Shown one piece after another: positions 33,431 to 45,470 of a DNA stretch of 64,000 nucleotides. This DNA comes from Simmondsia chinensis (Eukaryota > Streptophyta > Magnoliopsida > Caryophyllales > Simmondsiaceae), in assembly GCA_018398585.1 (NCBI GenBank), contig JAGTTD010000001.1:38951938-39015937 (forward strand), given 5' to 3'. Both the position numbers and the translations under genes were made by a program. The notes under the pieces were generated by a model that saw only the letters and a list, made by a program, of their open reading frames with translations, made no database searches and was not told the origin of the DNA. Position 1 is the stretch's first letter. Every line of letters begins with the position of its first letter.

Positions 33431-34690
33431 TTTGTGATACCTGGTTCTGTCAATGATGATGATGAAGATATCTTAACTGATCTTGCAACTCTAGAACCGA
33501 CAAGTTCATATAATGTTCCAACCCTTCTGCCTTTAATCACAACTAAAGCACCCTTAACGACCTTCATAACTCCACCTTCTGATGTGTACCTGTACCCATG
33601 TAATTCAAGAGTACCTAAAGAGACAAGATTCTTCTTCAAATATGGAATGTGACGAACGTCACTCAAAGTTCTAACAGTGCCATCAAACATCTTAACTCAG
33701 ATTGTTTCTATACCCAAAACTTTGCATGCTGCATCGTTACCCTAAAGAACGACACCACCCTGAATTGACTTATATATGGCAAACTAGCCTCTGTTGAGAC
33801 AAACATGATAAGAACAACCCGAATACAGTATCCAATTATCTTTAAATCTGGACTGAGATTCGATCACTAAGATAACACCATCATCAAACTCATCTTCAAA
33901 AACACTAGCTTCTGCGGGTCTTTTCTGATCCTTAATGTTACCAGCTTCTAATTTCTTCTTAAGCTTATAACAATCTCTCTTAATATGCCATTTCTTATGA
34001 CAGTAATTACATGATATATCTTGATGTCTAGGATTAGATTTGTTTTCACTATGATCATATTCTTTAGACTCGGTTCTTCCTCTTACAAATAAACCACTAC
34101 ATGAGTTCTAAACGGAGTCAGACAACTACTTATCTACTCTTCCTTGACTCAGTAGGTTTCTCTTAACCTCATCAACTATGATAGTTGACCTACCACCATA
34201 AATCATGCTTTCTATGAAGCCTCTATAAGAGGTAGAGAGTGAATATAAGAATAACATTGCTTGATCTTCATCCTTAGGAGCATCATCAAGCTCCTTTAAT
34301 TCTTGAATTAACGAATTAAATTCATTAACATGATTCTTAAGTGACGTACCTTCTGACATACGAAACGTGAACAACCGACACTTAACTGCAAGTTTGTTTT
34401 AGATGGACTTGAAACAAAACATCTCTTGCAATTTCTCCCACAACTCCTGAGCGGTCTTCACTTCCAGAACATCTATCAAAAAGTCATCGGTAAGGCACAT
34501 CAAAATTGCCATAAGAGCCCTTCCATCTAACTCCTCCCACTGTGCTTCAGATAAACTCTTAGGTTTATTCTCTTTCCATTCTAAAGCTTGCTTCAAGCCA
34601 TTATGAGTCAAGATTCCCTTAATGTGAACTTGCCATAAACCAAAACTGCCTTGACCACCAAACTTCTCGACTTCAGATTTAACTACAGAC
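33394..34690 (-). pseudogene. Copia element 2: gag, zinc knuckle and protease remnant
   Basis: Reading the minus strand, gag is split over 34611-34399 (LKQALEWKENKPKSLSEAQW, KTAQELWEKLQEMF) and 34374-34126 (EGTSLKNHVNEFNSLIQELK, AMLFLYSLSTSYRGF). The knuckle near 34005-33960 has a CHKKWHIKRDCYKL motif. Protease (33690-33394) has TLSDVRHIPYLKKNLVSLG. The protein matches the gag of the 62009-64000 element throughout. Protease core residues upstream of 33690 are degraded. The frame is broken several times. Confidence 0.85.
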
Positions 34691-34715
34691 GTAGTATAAA
34701 ATCAAACAAACAAGG

Positions 34716-34727
34716 GCTCTGATACCA
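34716..34727 (-). other. Primer-binding site of copia element 2
   Basis: Minus-strand TGGTATCAGAGC, two bases inside the 5' LTR; initiator Met tRNA complement. Confidence 0.9.
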
Positions 34728-34729
34728 AT

Positions 34730-35348
34730 TGTAAGGAAAAAAAGTGGAACGAACTAGATATACTCAGATATCAATTTGTTAAGAATCTAGACAAATCTGA
34801 TATTCTATGATATCAATTTGTAAAAGAAGTGATATCTTCCTAATGAGGAACTTAACACCCCAAGAACAGGATTCGATTCAAATACTATAACACACAAAAG
34901 AAGTAAACAAAAGGTAAAAGAGAACAAAAAAAACACACAATGATTTACATGGAAAATCCTCTTCAATCGAGAGAGAAAAACCACGAGCGGAGATGAAGAA
35001 CTTTATTGAGTATGAATAATGGAAGAATTACGACGACACTTCCTCTGAATGAGATTTATGAAGAATTACTGAATCACTCCCTCTAAACTTTCATAACGCT
35101 CTCAAACGAATGATGACGGCGACTCTCTTTGATTTGGATTGGATCAACCAAAACCCTAAACCCATATTTATACTAAACGGTTAGGGTACGCGAAAACAAA
35201 CTCCCGATTGATCAGCCCCTCTTTTGCAGCCTTTCTTGACTTTTTCTCTAGCGTTGCTCTTTGATCGATCGGTTGTACCACCTGATCGATCGGCTTGCTT
35301 ATGGTGAGACTCATGATTAAAACATAAATTTGAGGCATATTCCTGACA
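34730..35348 (-). repeat. 5' LTR of copia element 2 (619 bp, minus orientation)
   Basis: Same ends and order as the other LTR. CGATCGATCG palindromes lie near 35268 and 35285. Confidence 0.9.
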
Positions 35349-35353
35349 AATTC

Positions 35354-35719
35354 TTAGATATTTTGATACTTTTATGTGTTTCTTCCTAATTCTCAAATTG
35401 TGAGAATTTAGTTAGGATTTTCCCCTTTGTTTCTACTTGCTTTAGTAATGGAAATGTAAAGAAAGGCCATTGAACCTTCCTGTTTCCTATAATGCTCGTA
35501 TGCGCGCTGCATCACTAGTGTGTTATTTGACAATGAACTCTTTAAAATAATGTGCAATTGGGTGGTCAATGGCCATAGTTAACTATAGAACAATTAGTTT
35601 ATCAAGAGCTGTGTAAGTACAAATAAGCAATTTAGAAGAAGGTTTCACCTATGATATCATCTTTTCTTCAAATAACAAAACTCGTACTTTATACAAAAGA
35701 GACAACATAGGAATTTTGG
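35354..35719. other. Right flank of copia element 2
   Basis: AT-rich, no gene recognised. It is continuous with sequence left of 32341 when the element is removed. Confidence 0.4.
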
Positions 35720-36170
35720 TTCTTACCGCCGTTTTTCCGATAATTAGTGAGGGAGCTCGCAAAACAAGAAAGGGAGCACTTGCAAAAGCAGTGCCAAATG
35801 AAAGCACAAAATAGCATAAAGGGAAAAAAGTATAGGGAACTACAAAAAAACCTCCGCATCACAAAAGAAGCCTTACCGAATAGAACCGAGTAGATCCATC
35901 GTCTGGAACGTCGGTCGTGACGTAATCTAACATTAATGCACTCGATGTTTCTTGCAATTTCTTTTGAAAAATAGGGAATTTCATCACACCAAACCTTTTA
36001 TCCGGAAACTAGTTCTTATATTGATACTCTAAAATATATCATCTTCAATCCACTAACCCCCAATATGACAGGGGAGTCATTGTTCAAATAGATCCTTAAT
36101 AGTCTTGGAATCAATCCAATGTACACCTCACCACTCTAATCCTTGAAAGGTCATTGTTGCAGTGTTGATG
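35720..36170 (-). mobile_element. 5'-truncated LINE 3' end, copy 2
   Basis: The plus strand starts TTTTTCCGATAATTAGTGAGG, as in the 23645 copy. The inner block GCACTCGATGTTTCTTGC also aligns. The minus strand is the sense strand. Confidence 0.5.
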
Positions 36171-36189
36171 CTTGTTTATTGTATTGTTG

Positions 36190-36690
36190 GTAATGCCATG
36201 GATAATTATGCTAGGACCATGGGAATACCACAACATATCACTGTAGAGGTTTGTAAACGTTGTTGTGAATCGTTTGTGTAAATAATTTTAAGGAAGATCA
36301 ATATGTGATAAAATTTATAAATTACATACGGTTTTCGTCAAATGGTAGCTTGCATTGACTATATCATTGGTTTCTAAAAAAATGCCTAGTCGGATGGATA
36401 GGCATTTATACTCCACAACGTGATTGCGACATTGTATTAATTTTTGAAGCAATGGCTTCATTTTTGTTTTTTTGGATGAATGGAGAGATAACTCTCAACA
36501 CATGCTTGCAACGTGCTTTCAAGCTCATTTTGTGATTGTTTGTGATCTTATTCACTTGTGTAACTGTCAAATTATTAAATACATTACAAAAGCATGTTTT
36601 CTAATGCATAACATGATTTTTGATGATGGACAAGAGGGGGAAAAAAAATCAATAATTGATTATTTTTTCTTGAAATAATCTAGTGAAGTT
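36190..36690 (+). pseudogene. Possible PIF/Harbinger transposase remnant
   Basis: The frame at 36472-36678 ends with KACFLMHNMIFDDGQEGEK, resembling the C-terminal HNMI-x-D/E block of plant PIF/Harbinger transposases. Upstream, at 36341-36364, MVACIDYI resembles the Gly-x-x-Asp-C region before the first catalytic residue, but in another frame and interrupted. No TIR or target duplication was found. Another DDE family could produce a similar short match, so the call is tentative. Confidence 0.35.
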
Positions 36691-37210
36691 GAAGTATCAC
36701 AAGAATAGTTGACAATATTCGACTAGTATATCTGTAACCATTTGCAAACTTAAGCCACATTCTCAACTTAAATACGACGACCGAGTTGATCAATGTAGTC
36801 ATCTATGGAGATGCATTGATGGTGTGTAAAATATTGCAGTACAACAATACAATATTTCCACATCTTTTGTTATATTGTATAGACAACTAACTAGTTTGAT
36901 GAATCAAAGGTTTCATCAATCCGTCAAAGGAGCATATCAGTGAATGAAGTCTGTAGTTTCCCCCAAAACTTGAGAAGGAAAAAGAGGCGTAACAAAAGTA
37001 AATTAATAGAAGGGCTAAGGAGATCTCATTTTCTAAGTATGGGAATGGGGATGGTGATATTCATGTAGTAGGGAATGTCAAGTGTCTTGTTAATATGACA
37101 TCTTTGTCATATCCCCATGCTTGCAAAACCCAATTCATGCCATAAATAATCTTGTCCCTCCAATAATATTTCGACACCTCATGTCTTAGAGGTAGCATAA
37201 GTCTTTTCCT

Positions 37211-37213
<3 letters not shown>

Positions 37214-37251
<38 letters not shown>
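37214..37251. repeat. (TA)n microsatellite
   Basis: Nineteen TA units at the 3' end of the minus-strand SINE. Confidence 0.95.
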
Positions 37252-37253
<2 letters not shown>

Positions 37254-37440
37254 CTCATGACGAACCCGGTTACTCTTAAACTCTGATCCATGTGGCGACC
37301 TACACACCACATAAGCCAATTAAGTCAAGAATTCCTTAGGGAGAAGGTTCAAGCGGAGAATCGAACTCCAAACCTTTTGGCCTAAAGTAATACACTTTCT
37401 TCTTATTTGCCTCCAACCACTGAGACAAGGCCGAGAATGT
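37236..37440 (-). mobile_element. tRNA-derived SINE, better-preserved copy with (AT)n tail
   Basis: On the minus strand a pol III A-box (TCTCAGTGGTTGGAG, near 37411-37430) is followed by a B-box (GAGTTCGATTCTCC, 37357-37370). The body (CCTTCTCCCTAAGGAATTCT, GGCTTATGTGGTGTGTAGG) matches the 15070-15252 copy. It ends CGGGTTCGTCATGAGC and runs into the (AT)n tract. No target duplication was resolved. Confidence 0.75.
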
Positions 37441-37560
37441 TGATGGCCATATATGCACCTGTGTTCGAATCCCCACTACCTCTTTATGGCAACCCCCTCC
37501 CCCCCGGGCGAATTTATCGATGTAAAATGTTTTTTGTTTTTCTTTCTCTTAATAAGAAAA
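37441..37560 (+). mobile_element. Possible second tRNA-like SINE head, opposite orientation
   Basis: GTGTTCGAATCCCC (37461-37474) is a good B-box on the plus strand, right after the minus-strand SINE start. Only this box supports it. Confidence 0.35.
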
Positions 37561-37589
37561 TTAAATAAAATAGAATGTTTTGAACTCAA

Positions 37590-37867
37590 GATCTGTGAGG
37601 GTGTACGTCAAGAATGATGTGATCCATTTGGCTTTCGTATTTCAGGAGTTGTTGGTGTGTTTCATTTGGCTCTTCATTTGCTAGGAGTTGGTGTGAATAT
37701 AGACGTCTAGGTTTTTAGAGGTATGCTATTGTACTTTCAGGGCTTAGCATGTTGGTAGAAGTTTAGGGGTTTGTTTTTTTTCCCGCTATTGTGGGCTTTC
37801 TTGAGCTCCGCTTCAGTGGGAGCAACAATTTTGCACTAAAAGTTATTTCTCTATTCATCAAAAAAAA
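37590..37867 (+). mobile_element. LINE 3' end (plus orientation), copy 2
   Basis: TGTGGGCTTTCTTGAGCTCC, GCTTCAGTGGGAGCAACAA and a short A tail (37860-37867) match the 31640 copy in order. The upstream part includes a TTGGCTCTTCATTTGC block; no coding domain is visible. Confidence 0.55.
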
Positions 37868-39615
37868 TGTGGTACAATATTTGTTTTTGGCGTAGCTCTT
37901 TTGAATTATCCAGGAAAATTCAAACTCTTAGATGAAAACCTAGAAATTTCAAGTGTGAATATATGAATTACATAAGGTCACTCAAGACTCAAAAGCAGTT
38001 GCTTCGGCCACTAAAATTTAAGGTTCATTTTCAAAATTATTTATAATATTAGTTTTAGATTCACCACTATATGGAGAAACCTTGCAAATTAACCACCAAC
38101 GCCACTCCCAAATCCAGACATCCACATACATATTCAAAACTATAGGAAGTCAACTTACTCACAAATCATGTTCAAAGCTATACATCCCTTTCCCTGCTGT
38201 TGTTATGCGCAATCTGAGGCTTATGAAGATTGCTTTATGTCTTCCTTTTCTGCTGATGTTTCTTTTCTTTTGGATAAGTTTTTGTATAGCTTATTTGAAG
38301 TCTTCCTCACTGTTATCCATTAAAAAATGTATCAGCTTTAATCTACAATAAATCATTATTCTTAATTCATCTACCATAAATTATTATTCTTAATTCGAGA
38401 AATGACGATTTATATAGCATTATAATCAAATATTTATAAAATACAGATTATTTGAGATGTGTTTAAGTTGTAATAACTATTAAATAAAGAGTCCAGATTG
38501 TTGTATACTTCAATAAGTAGCATGAAGGCTGGATTTTATGCACTCCCATGCCTTCTCTAAGAGTGGTATAATTGAAGAGAGACAGTGACCACATAATTGA
38601 AAAATATTTAAAAAAGGACCAAAAATAATTAATAAAGATGGTCCACACTGAATAATTAAAGCTAGTTTGATCATTAAGCCCTTTTTTATTTTATTTTATA
38701 TTATAGTATGTATTATTTAATATTTGATAATTTTGTATTTAAGTGTTCATATTTATCTATAATATATTGTACATAAAATGTAATTTATTTTTCGATAACA
38801 TGATCATTGCTTGGAATTTTAACCAGTCTTGCATGCGACAAGATTGAATTTTATTGCCCAAACCATTTTTCTTCTTTCCCATTTGCATTTTGGTCACATT
38901 ACAACCATGGAATGAAACGTTTCTTTCTTCGACTATGAAACAAAATTTCCTTTCTTTTTCCTTTAACTTTTTGGGTAAGAATCTCACTGTGAAAAACATT
39001 TCCTATCCCCAACTTACATTTATTTAGCCCCTAAATTTTACTTTTTCTAATTTCAAAAATTTCATACATCACCAATTTTTTTGATAATTAACAAGAAAAC
39101 TCGTAATATAAAATAGGCAATCCGGCAAGAGTGAGACCTGTGCTAGCATGCAAAGCGTGAAGCACACGATACAAAAAGACTATATGTAACCGATGTTTGT
39201 ACCTAATGCCAATTTGATTTTGTGTTTTTTTTTTTTTTTTTGGAAAAAGTGTTTTTCACTAAAAGAATATTTTTTGAGTTTTAGATAGAGCTGTTTTTCT
39301 ATTTTAAACATAAATAAAAATAGCACTTCTTTTTTAAAGTAAAAAAAGTATAAAATTAAGAACTTTTAAGACAATGTTCACTCATAATCCAAAATAAATT
39401 GTCATAAATAATATTGTTATAAAAATATTTATCTATACATCAGCCAAGCCCATATTTGTATATTAATAGAAAGTTTATGAAAAATAAAATTAAACTAAGA
39501 GAAATAATTTGTATGCCCAATGTTTATAATGAATTTGTACATAATATATATTTGGCATCCCAGAATATAGTACAAGTTTAACTATTTTATATTACCTTTT
39601 AATGATTACTCAATT

Positions 39616-39653
<38 letters not shown>

Positions 39654-40170
39654 TTAAGAGGATAGAATTCTTAGAATTACATTAGAAATTATCTTTAAAA
39701 GATAAAAATAAATTTAATCAAAAAGAAAGAAAATGGCAAATCAAAAAACAAGCCCTAGATTGGGAGCGCAACATGGGCAACGACAAAGAACACTAGCTCA
39801 ACTTTGAACATGGTCAGTAACTAAAGGCATTAACTAAGAAAAAAAAAACCATGAAGCATAAAAAGTGAACATTCTGGTTTTGCATTCATTTTGGTACCGG
39901 ATACATACAGTTATATGGGATTTGTTTTAATTTAATTGTTCTTACACTTATCAAATAACTTTTTTTTTATTATATGTATGAAATATAAAAATTTATACGT
40001 ATATTTTTTGATGGGACAATGTTATTACAAGGGCACTAGTGTTGTTAACATGACACTTTTAGGAATACCCTTCTTTCTAAGTTACACTATTGTCTTGTCC
40101 TAAAAAATACATTTATAAGTTATATTGTTGACCTGATAATAATAACTTTTTTGGATATTCTTTTTAATTA
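37868..40170. other. Unassigned AT-rich sequence
   Basis: No gene supported. A minus-strand LINE-end motif (TTTTTTGATAATTAACAAG) lies at 39079-39200, and a (TA)n microsatellite at 39618-39649. Confidence 0.5.
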
Positions 40171-40387
40171 GGGTATATTACATATTAGCATATTTTAGTT
40201 CATAAATTTTATGAAATAATTTTTTAGTTTAAAAAGTAACATGTATTTAATTAAAAAGTTCAAATAGAGTTGTGTAAGGGAGCAAATTAGGTCCCGCTTT
40301 CATTATTATACGCCACTATTTGGACAAGGTTTATGAATAAAAAAAATTAATACACTAAACTCAAAGTATTAATATATAATTTATCCT
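40171..40387. mobile_element. AT-rich MITE, family 1, copy 3
   Basis: Ends GGGTATATTACATATTA and TAATATATAATTTATCC are inverted copies. The arms contain AAATTTTATGAAATAATTTT, as in copies 1 and 2. At about 217 bp this is the shortest and least interrupted copy. Confidence 0.65.
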
Positions 40388-41789
40388 ATAATTATTCCAG
40401 TATGTGAATTTACTGATGGGAAAACAAAAGTGGGACCCCAAATGAGAATATTAGAAGTTAAAAAAATAAAAAAAATAAAAAAAAATTGCAGACAGTAGAT
40501 AAGATGTAAAAGGGTCAGGGAGACATCCAAACATAAAACTTGGCCTAATTTTTCTTGTTATGGTGCAACACTGCCCTCTGCCCTTGCCCAACCACAAAAG
40601 CCCACCCTAAATTTTCTTGATCTTATGGTTAAAATATTATTATTTTCTATAAAATTTATTGGTCTAAATTCACTTTGCTTTTCAGCTCTTGTGCACTTCA
40701 GTAATTTTTTTTATAAGTATAAAGAGGATGAATCCTTTCAAAGTGTATAAAGTCTACCGAATATCAAAAATATTAAAACTCCATCCCATACTCCTAGCTG
40801 CCCACCCTAATTCAAGCAAGGAATTCATATGGTTTTGCTGTAATGATGGGAAGATAGTCGGAAAGGTTGGAATCTGGCCGTGAATGAAAGATATAGATAG
40901 TGGGAAAGGTTTTTCATTCAAAATAACCTTAAGTTGTTATCTTTTTTGATAACGTACTATTTTTATGATAATATATATATTTCATAAAAATGTTCACATT
41001 TAAAATGTTGCACACATAATAATGAATACAAAGATATGTAGATCGTGATAAAAGTACTACATAGAAAAAATAATGCATTTTATAAATAGATAAATGGCAA
41101 CTGTCTATTGACATAGGGGTTATTTGATTAATAAAAATTAACAAAGTAATTCGGAATTCATGGGCATTGAGTATTTGCTCTTTTATTTGGCGAACACGAA
41201 ATTTATAGAACCTTAGAAGTCAAATTCCTTCGCAATTTACTAATTGTAGCAACCGTATACTTTGTACTTACAGCTTAGAAAGCGAACAATGGAATTAAAT
41301 TTTTGAAAGTATAAATTCTTATATGAATTTAATTATCATGTTAACTATATATACAAGGCCACAATAATACAGATATTTCTTAATATTTCAATGAAATTAT
41401 GAAGTTTCCAAGAAGATTAAATTGTGCTAAAAAAAACAAAAAAAAAAAGAAGATTAAATTTTGTAAATGGACAGACCGATGTTCTGATAGAGCTGTTGAC
41501 CATAAGCCTCACATCCGCAGACCAGAAAGAAGTTAAATGAAACTATTTAATGATGCTTTTGACCTTTTCTTTTCTTTTTTTGATGATTTTCTTGTGGATA
41601 TTTATCACACACCCATATCGTTTATTTATAGTCCCGCTTAGGATTACAATAGATCGGCTTTGGATCGGATTTGCTTTCATTTTGATCCGACCTTGGAAGA
41701 ATCCGACTAAACCCATATTTGAAAAAACACCCAACACCAAATTCTAATCTATCGATAGAATAGATATTCAATTCAAATCCATATCCCAT
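40388..41789. other. Unassigned AT-rich sequence
   Basis: No gene supported. Short frames such as 40689-40883 show no family resemblance. Confidence 0.5.
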
Positions 41790-42145
41790 TACCTCCTATT
41801 TGACAACGGGTACAGAGGGATAAAAGATGGTAAGGGTAATAGGGGCTAAATTTTTATCCAAATTTCATAACTTTTTAAGAGGGGTAAATGGGGTAATGAG
41901 GGGCAAAATTTAACCCCCAATTTGGGCGGTAAAGAAGGGGATGATAAATTCAAAAAATGTTTGGCCAATTTTACACTTATGTTAACTATTACTCTTTTTA
42001 CCCTTATTCCTTTACTCAATTTACATACTAGCCCTTTTTACCCTTATCTCTATATCCAAATAAGGGTAGGATAATACCTTATCCTCCTTCTCTTTACCCT
42101 TCCCTTGTTACCCTTTTTTACCCCCATTATCTAGCTGCCAAACGA
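41790..42145. mobile_element. Foldback/MITE-like element with G-rich and C-rich arms
   Basis: The left arm (TTTGACAACGGGTACAGAGG, GGTAAGGGTAAT) and right arm (ACCCTTCCCTTGTTACCC, TTACCCCCATTATC) are inverted, with many GGGTAA/TTACCC words. GGGTAA is near to but not the plant telomere unit GGGTTTA. Target duplication not resolved. Confidence 0.6.
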
Positions 42146-42301
42146 AGCATAATATACTAAAACCACTTGTGATATTACAATATAATACTAATATATGTAT
42201 ATAACAAGAATAACATCATAGCAGTACATCAAAATTCAATATTTAACCAAATTCCAGCCCATTGTTTTCTTTAAACATGTATAAAATCAAAATATAGTAT
42301 T

Positions 42302-42956
42302 TGTTTCAGAATAAATTGAGCAGGTAGCTTCAATAGGTACGCCTGACCCAATTTATCCCTAACAAGAACGAATAGGTTCTTTAGGATGAAAGCCGGACTC
42401 AAGCTCTTGTTGAGAAGTCAGCTGCTGGCATGTTTGGCTCGGGCTTACCTGCAAAACGAGCAAGGTGGCTAGAGGGACCCGCGGGGTGGACCGCGGGAGA
42501 CCCCTCTGATGCCTAAGTCAGTAAAGGCCGTGATAGTAATAAATATGCGTAAAGTATGTTACATGAAATAATTAAGGAGTTGCTTTGAGGGGTCTCGAGG
42601 GAAAAGAGGGAGAAGCCTCGGGTGGAGGACCTAGGAGAGAAGGGAACAAGAAGCCCAAGTGAGCTTGCTTAGAATGGGGTAGGAAGGTGGTATTTATAAG
42701 ACGGTTGGAGGCAATTTAAGGGCTAGCGACACCGTGAACGTGGGTTGGCGGTACCGTGATCGTAAGGGGTTAGCTTAGTGTGGTGGGTAAAGTCAGGTGG
42801 CTAGTGGTGATTGGCTAGGTGGGTTGGCATAATGTAGAGTGACGCTAAGTTTGTACTGCCATGGCCTTGGGCCGTTAGGGGTCTATATGCGTTGTCGGTG
42901 TTTCGCCGCCAAGGTCTTATGCCGCCAAGGACCTACTTACTTATTTTCCCTGAAAA
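42302..42956 (+). repeat. 5' LTR of the TR-GAG-like element
   Basis: Starts TGTTTCAGAATAAATTG. A TATA box (TATTTATAAG) is at 42691-42700. The 3' end is close to TTTTCCCTGAAAA and less certain than that of the 3' LTR (ends CCCTAACA). No TGGTATCAGAGC primer-binding site is seen next to it. Confidence 0.85.
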
Positions 42957-43467
42957 CTACCCCCCACTCCATGGGTGAATGTGGACTTCTTCACATTTGG
43001 CCGTGGAGTGTATTCAAGTCTTCAAGGTTTGGCATATCTGTTCGTGTTTAGTCTATGTTGATGAGGTGGCCAATGTCACCAAGTTTGAGCATTGCACCAA
43101 GTAGGAATGGCGTAACTTTAGTGTTGGTGAGAGAAAAGGTCAAGGGTTTCCTTGGGAATACATGGGGCATTAATGCACTGACGGCTATGATTGACGCGTG
43201 TGTCAAGCCGTCAGGTCAATCAAAGTCTAATTAAATCTAGGCCATTTATTAAGCCTAATGAATCTGAGCCTTTGATTTCGAAAATAATGCCTCCATTCTC
43301 GTTTCATCTTCTTCGTCTTCTTCCTCGCCCATTTTGAAACCCTCGATATTAAATTTCCTCTATTATAACGTTTCGCATTTCACCATTCACGGTTTTCGCC
43401 CGTTTTGGTTCGAATTTTTCCCAAGGCGTCTCAGGACCTTGATTTGTGCTTCTTTCTTCTTTAGTTT

Positions 43468-45470
43468 ATGAAGATGAATGAGGCCCTAGAAGTTCACGAG
43501 CAAGGAGCTCGTGTTAAGCAGTCTGGTGGTGAAATAGTCATTTATTCTCAACATGCTGTTGTAAGAGAAAGCGGTATTAGGTAGATTCGTGAGGAAGCCA
43601 TCACCTCTGAACAACCGGTTATGGAGAGAGCTGCATCGGAGCCTGTTCCTCATCGTCCTCCCTTTGCACATGGGAGAGAGGATCAGGCAAGGCTTGCCAA
43701 GGAGTTTCTTGAGACGTTTAAGGCTCGTCCCTATGGCGCATTCATATCCCAAATGGTTGGTAGAGATGGGGTGGAGATGCTACATTCCAGGTACTTTTTT
43801 CCTAATGATTTCAAGATTCAGTGTCCTACGGAGGATGAATGCCCTTTGTATTCGCCACCGAGCTTTTTCCCGGTTAGTGTTGATGCCCTGGACGTCGGCT
43901 TGCGGTTTCCTATCCCGCTTTTTGTTTCTAATGTTTTGCTTTTATACAATGTTTGTCCTTGTCAAGTGACACCAAACACGTGTAGGAATATATGTGGCTT
44001 TTTACTGGGCTGTTTTATTAATGGGTTTCAGCCAACCCGTAACGTTTTTGACATTTTATTTAAGGCGAAACAAGTTAATAGTGGAACTTCTTTTGAGAGA
44101 AGAGAGGGAGCTACTTTTATTAAGAGTAACCCCTCCAATTTAAAGAATTGGTTGAATAAGTTTATTTGGGTCAAAATGCCAACCCGTCCCCATTATACTT
44201 TATGTTGGTGGGTTGTCAACAAAGTGACCCATCTTGAGTTAGAAAGCTTGACCTTGAAGGAACACAAAGTGTACGATTATTTTGCCGAAAAATTTGATGG
44301 GGACAATTTTTAGCTACCCGGGAGTTGTTAGAACAGGAGATGGTGCTTGCCAAAGCGGGACTTAGTGGCAAGCCGTTCCCAGGAATACTTGTATTTTTGT
44401 ATTCGTCAATTGGTTTGTATTGTCATTTAGTTTACTCGCCAGTTATATTTACCTTGTTCCTCTCTGCCAGACGAAGAGCCTCAAGCCTTTGACATAATGG
44501 CATTGCCACCATTGCCTACGGGGAAGAGAGTAAAGAGGAGGCATCCTCCTCAAACAACTAAGGCGTCTAATAAGTTAATATACCCACCTTCTTCTACGGA
44601 TGTTGAGAGGCCTCCTCGCCATGTACATCGTCGTCTGGCGGCTTGAGAAGTTTTTTCGCCTGGAGAAGACACTACAACTGAAGCTGAGTTGGATGAGTCT
44701 GAGGGTAATTGTCCTTTGGATTTAGCTACAGAGGACCCTCTTCCCGGCACCTTTGAAAGAGTAGTTGTTACCCGGCTTATGCAGTGAACGAGGGACTTGG
44801 GAAGGTTCAAGGGGCTCTAGGCCTTCGGTGTCTACCTCGATTGGCAGCTGCGTTGAGCTTCTCTCCTAGTACTTAAAGGAGCTTATCTCCCGCGCGGACT
44901 AGGAAAGAGTAAGAGGAAGCTCTTCAACCGAGAAGGCGGCATGCATCTCGCAGGTGAGGGACATTGTTTGTCTTAATTTATACTTCTTCACGTGCCTTAC
45001 TCAGTACATGTGAATTTTGCAGGGGTTGGCGCCATTGGGCTTGCATTGGTGGAATCCCTTTAGAAAGAAATGGAACTCCGGCGTCTCCAAGGTGAACATG
45101 CTTCTTGGTTGGCTGATCTCAAGAGATCCCAGGAAGCATAGCAATGCCAAGGTAGGTTGGTTGAAGAATTGAGGGCTAAAGTTGGCAAGTTGGATTCACA
45201 AGTCTCTAACTTAAAGGCGACAACTTCTAAGAAAGAACGCGTTGCTCAAGAATCGGAATGCAAGCTCAAGGAGTATAGCTCTGAACTGCCAAAATGACTT
45301 TCTGCAACTAGAGGGGGAGCCTTGGAGGACTATTTAGCCAGCCCTAAATTTTTGGAGCTAAAAAGCCGGATGTATTGGGCGGGAGTTGAGAAGGCGCCTT
45401 CAAAGCTTCAAGAGAGGGTTCAGAGCCTTGTGCCTGAACTTGACATCTCACTTTGTTATTGTACTTGAAG
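43468..45470 (+). pseudogene. Gag-like protein with Transposase_28-type domain and coiled coil
   Basis: A frame from 43468 has an in-frame stop at 43582-43584; the clean 230-residue part is 43621-44313. It carries the Transposase_28 ('putative gypsy type transposon') region: CPLYSPPSFFPVSVDALDVGLRFPIPLF, written here in two parts as CPLYSPPSFFPVSV and DALDVGLRFPIPLF, then CRNICGFLLGCFINGF. After a probable intron (about 44390-44470), 44496-44790 and 45060-45300 add an acidic linker and a coiled coil (LKRSQEA, LVEELRAKVGKLDSQVSNLK), with stops. The order matches gag-like proteins of plant TR-GAG elements. It probably forms or joins a particle; no enzyme domain is present. Confidence 0.75.

Larger units (their letters stand above)
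32346..35348 (-). mobile_element. Ty1/copia element 2, internally deleted, with a perfect target duplication
   Basis: LTRs at 32346-32970 and 34730-35348 are flanked by AATTC (32341-32345 and 35349-35353). The primer-binding site is at 34716-34727 on the minus strand and a polypurine tract at 32971-32982. The interior of 1.76 kb holds gag, a zinc knuckle, protease, a short integrase tail and the last part of RNase H; integrase core and reverse transcriptase are missing. It is a dead but structurally complete deletion derivative. Its gag is close to that of the element at 62009-64000. Confidence 0.95.

Noticed and set aside
43589..43969. 126-residue Arg/Leu-rich frame overlapping the TR-GAG gag gene
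   Set aside because: Out-of-frame shadow; the 43621-44313 frame has the recognised Transposase_28-type motifs.
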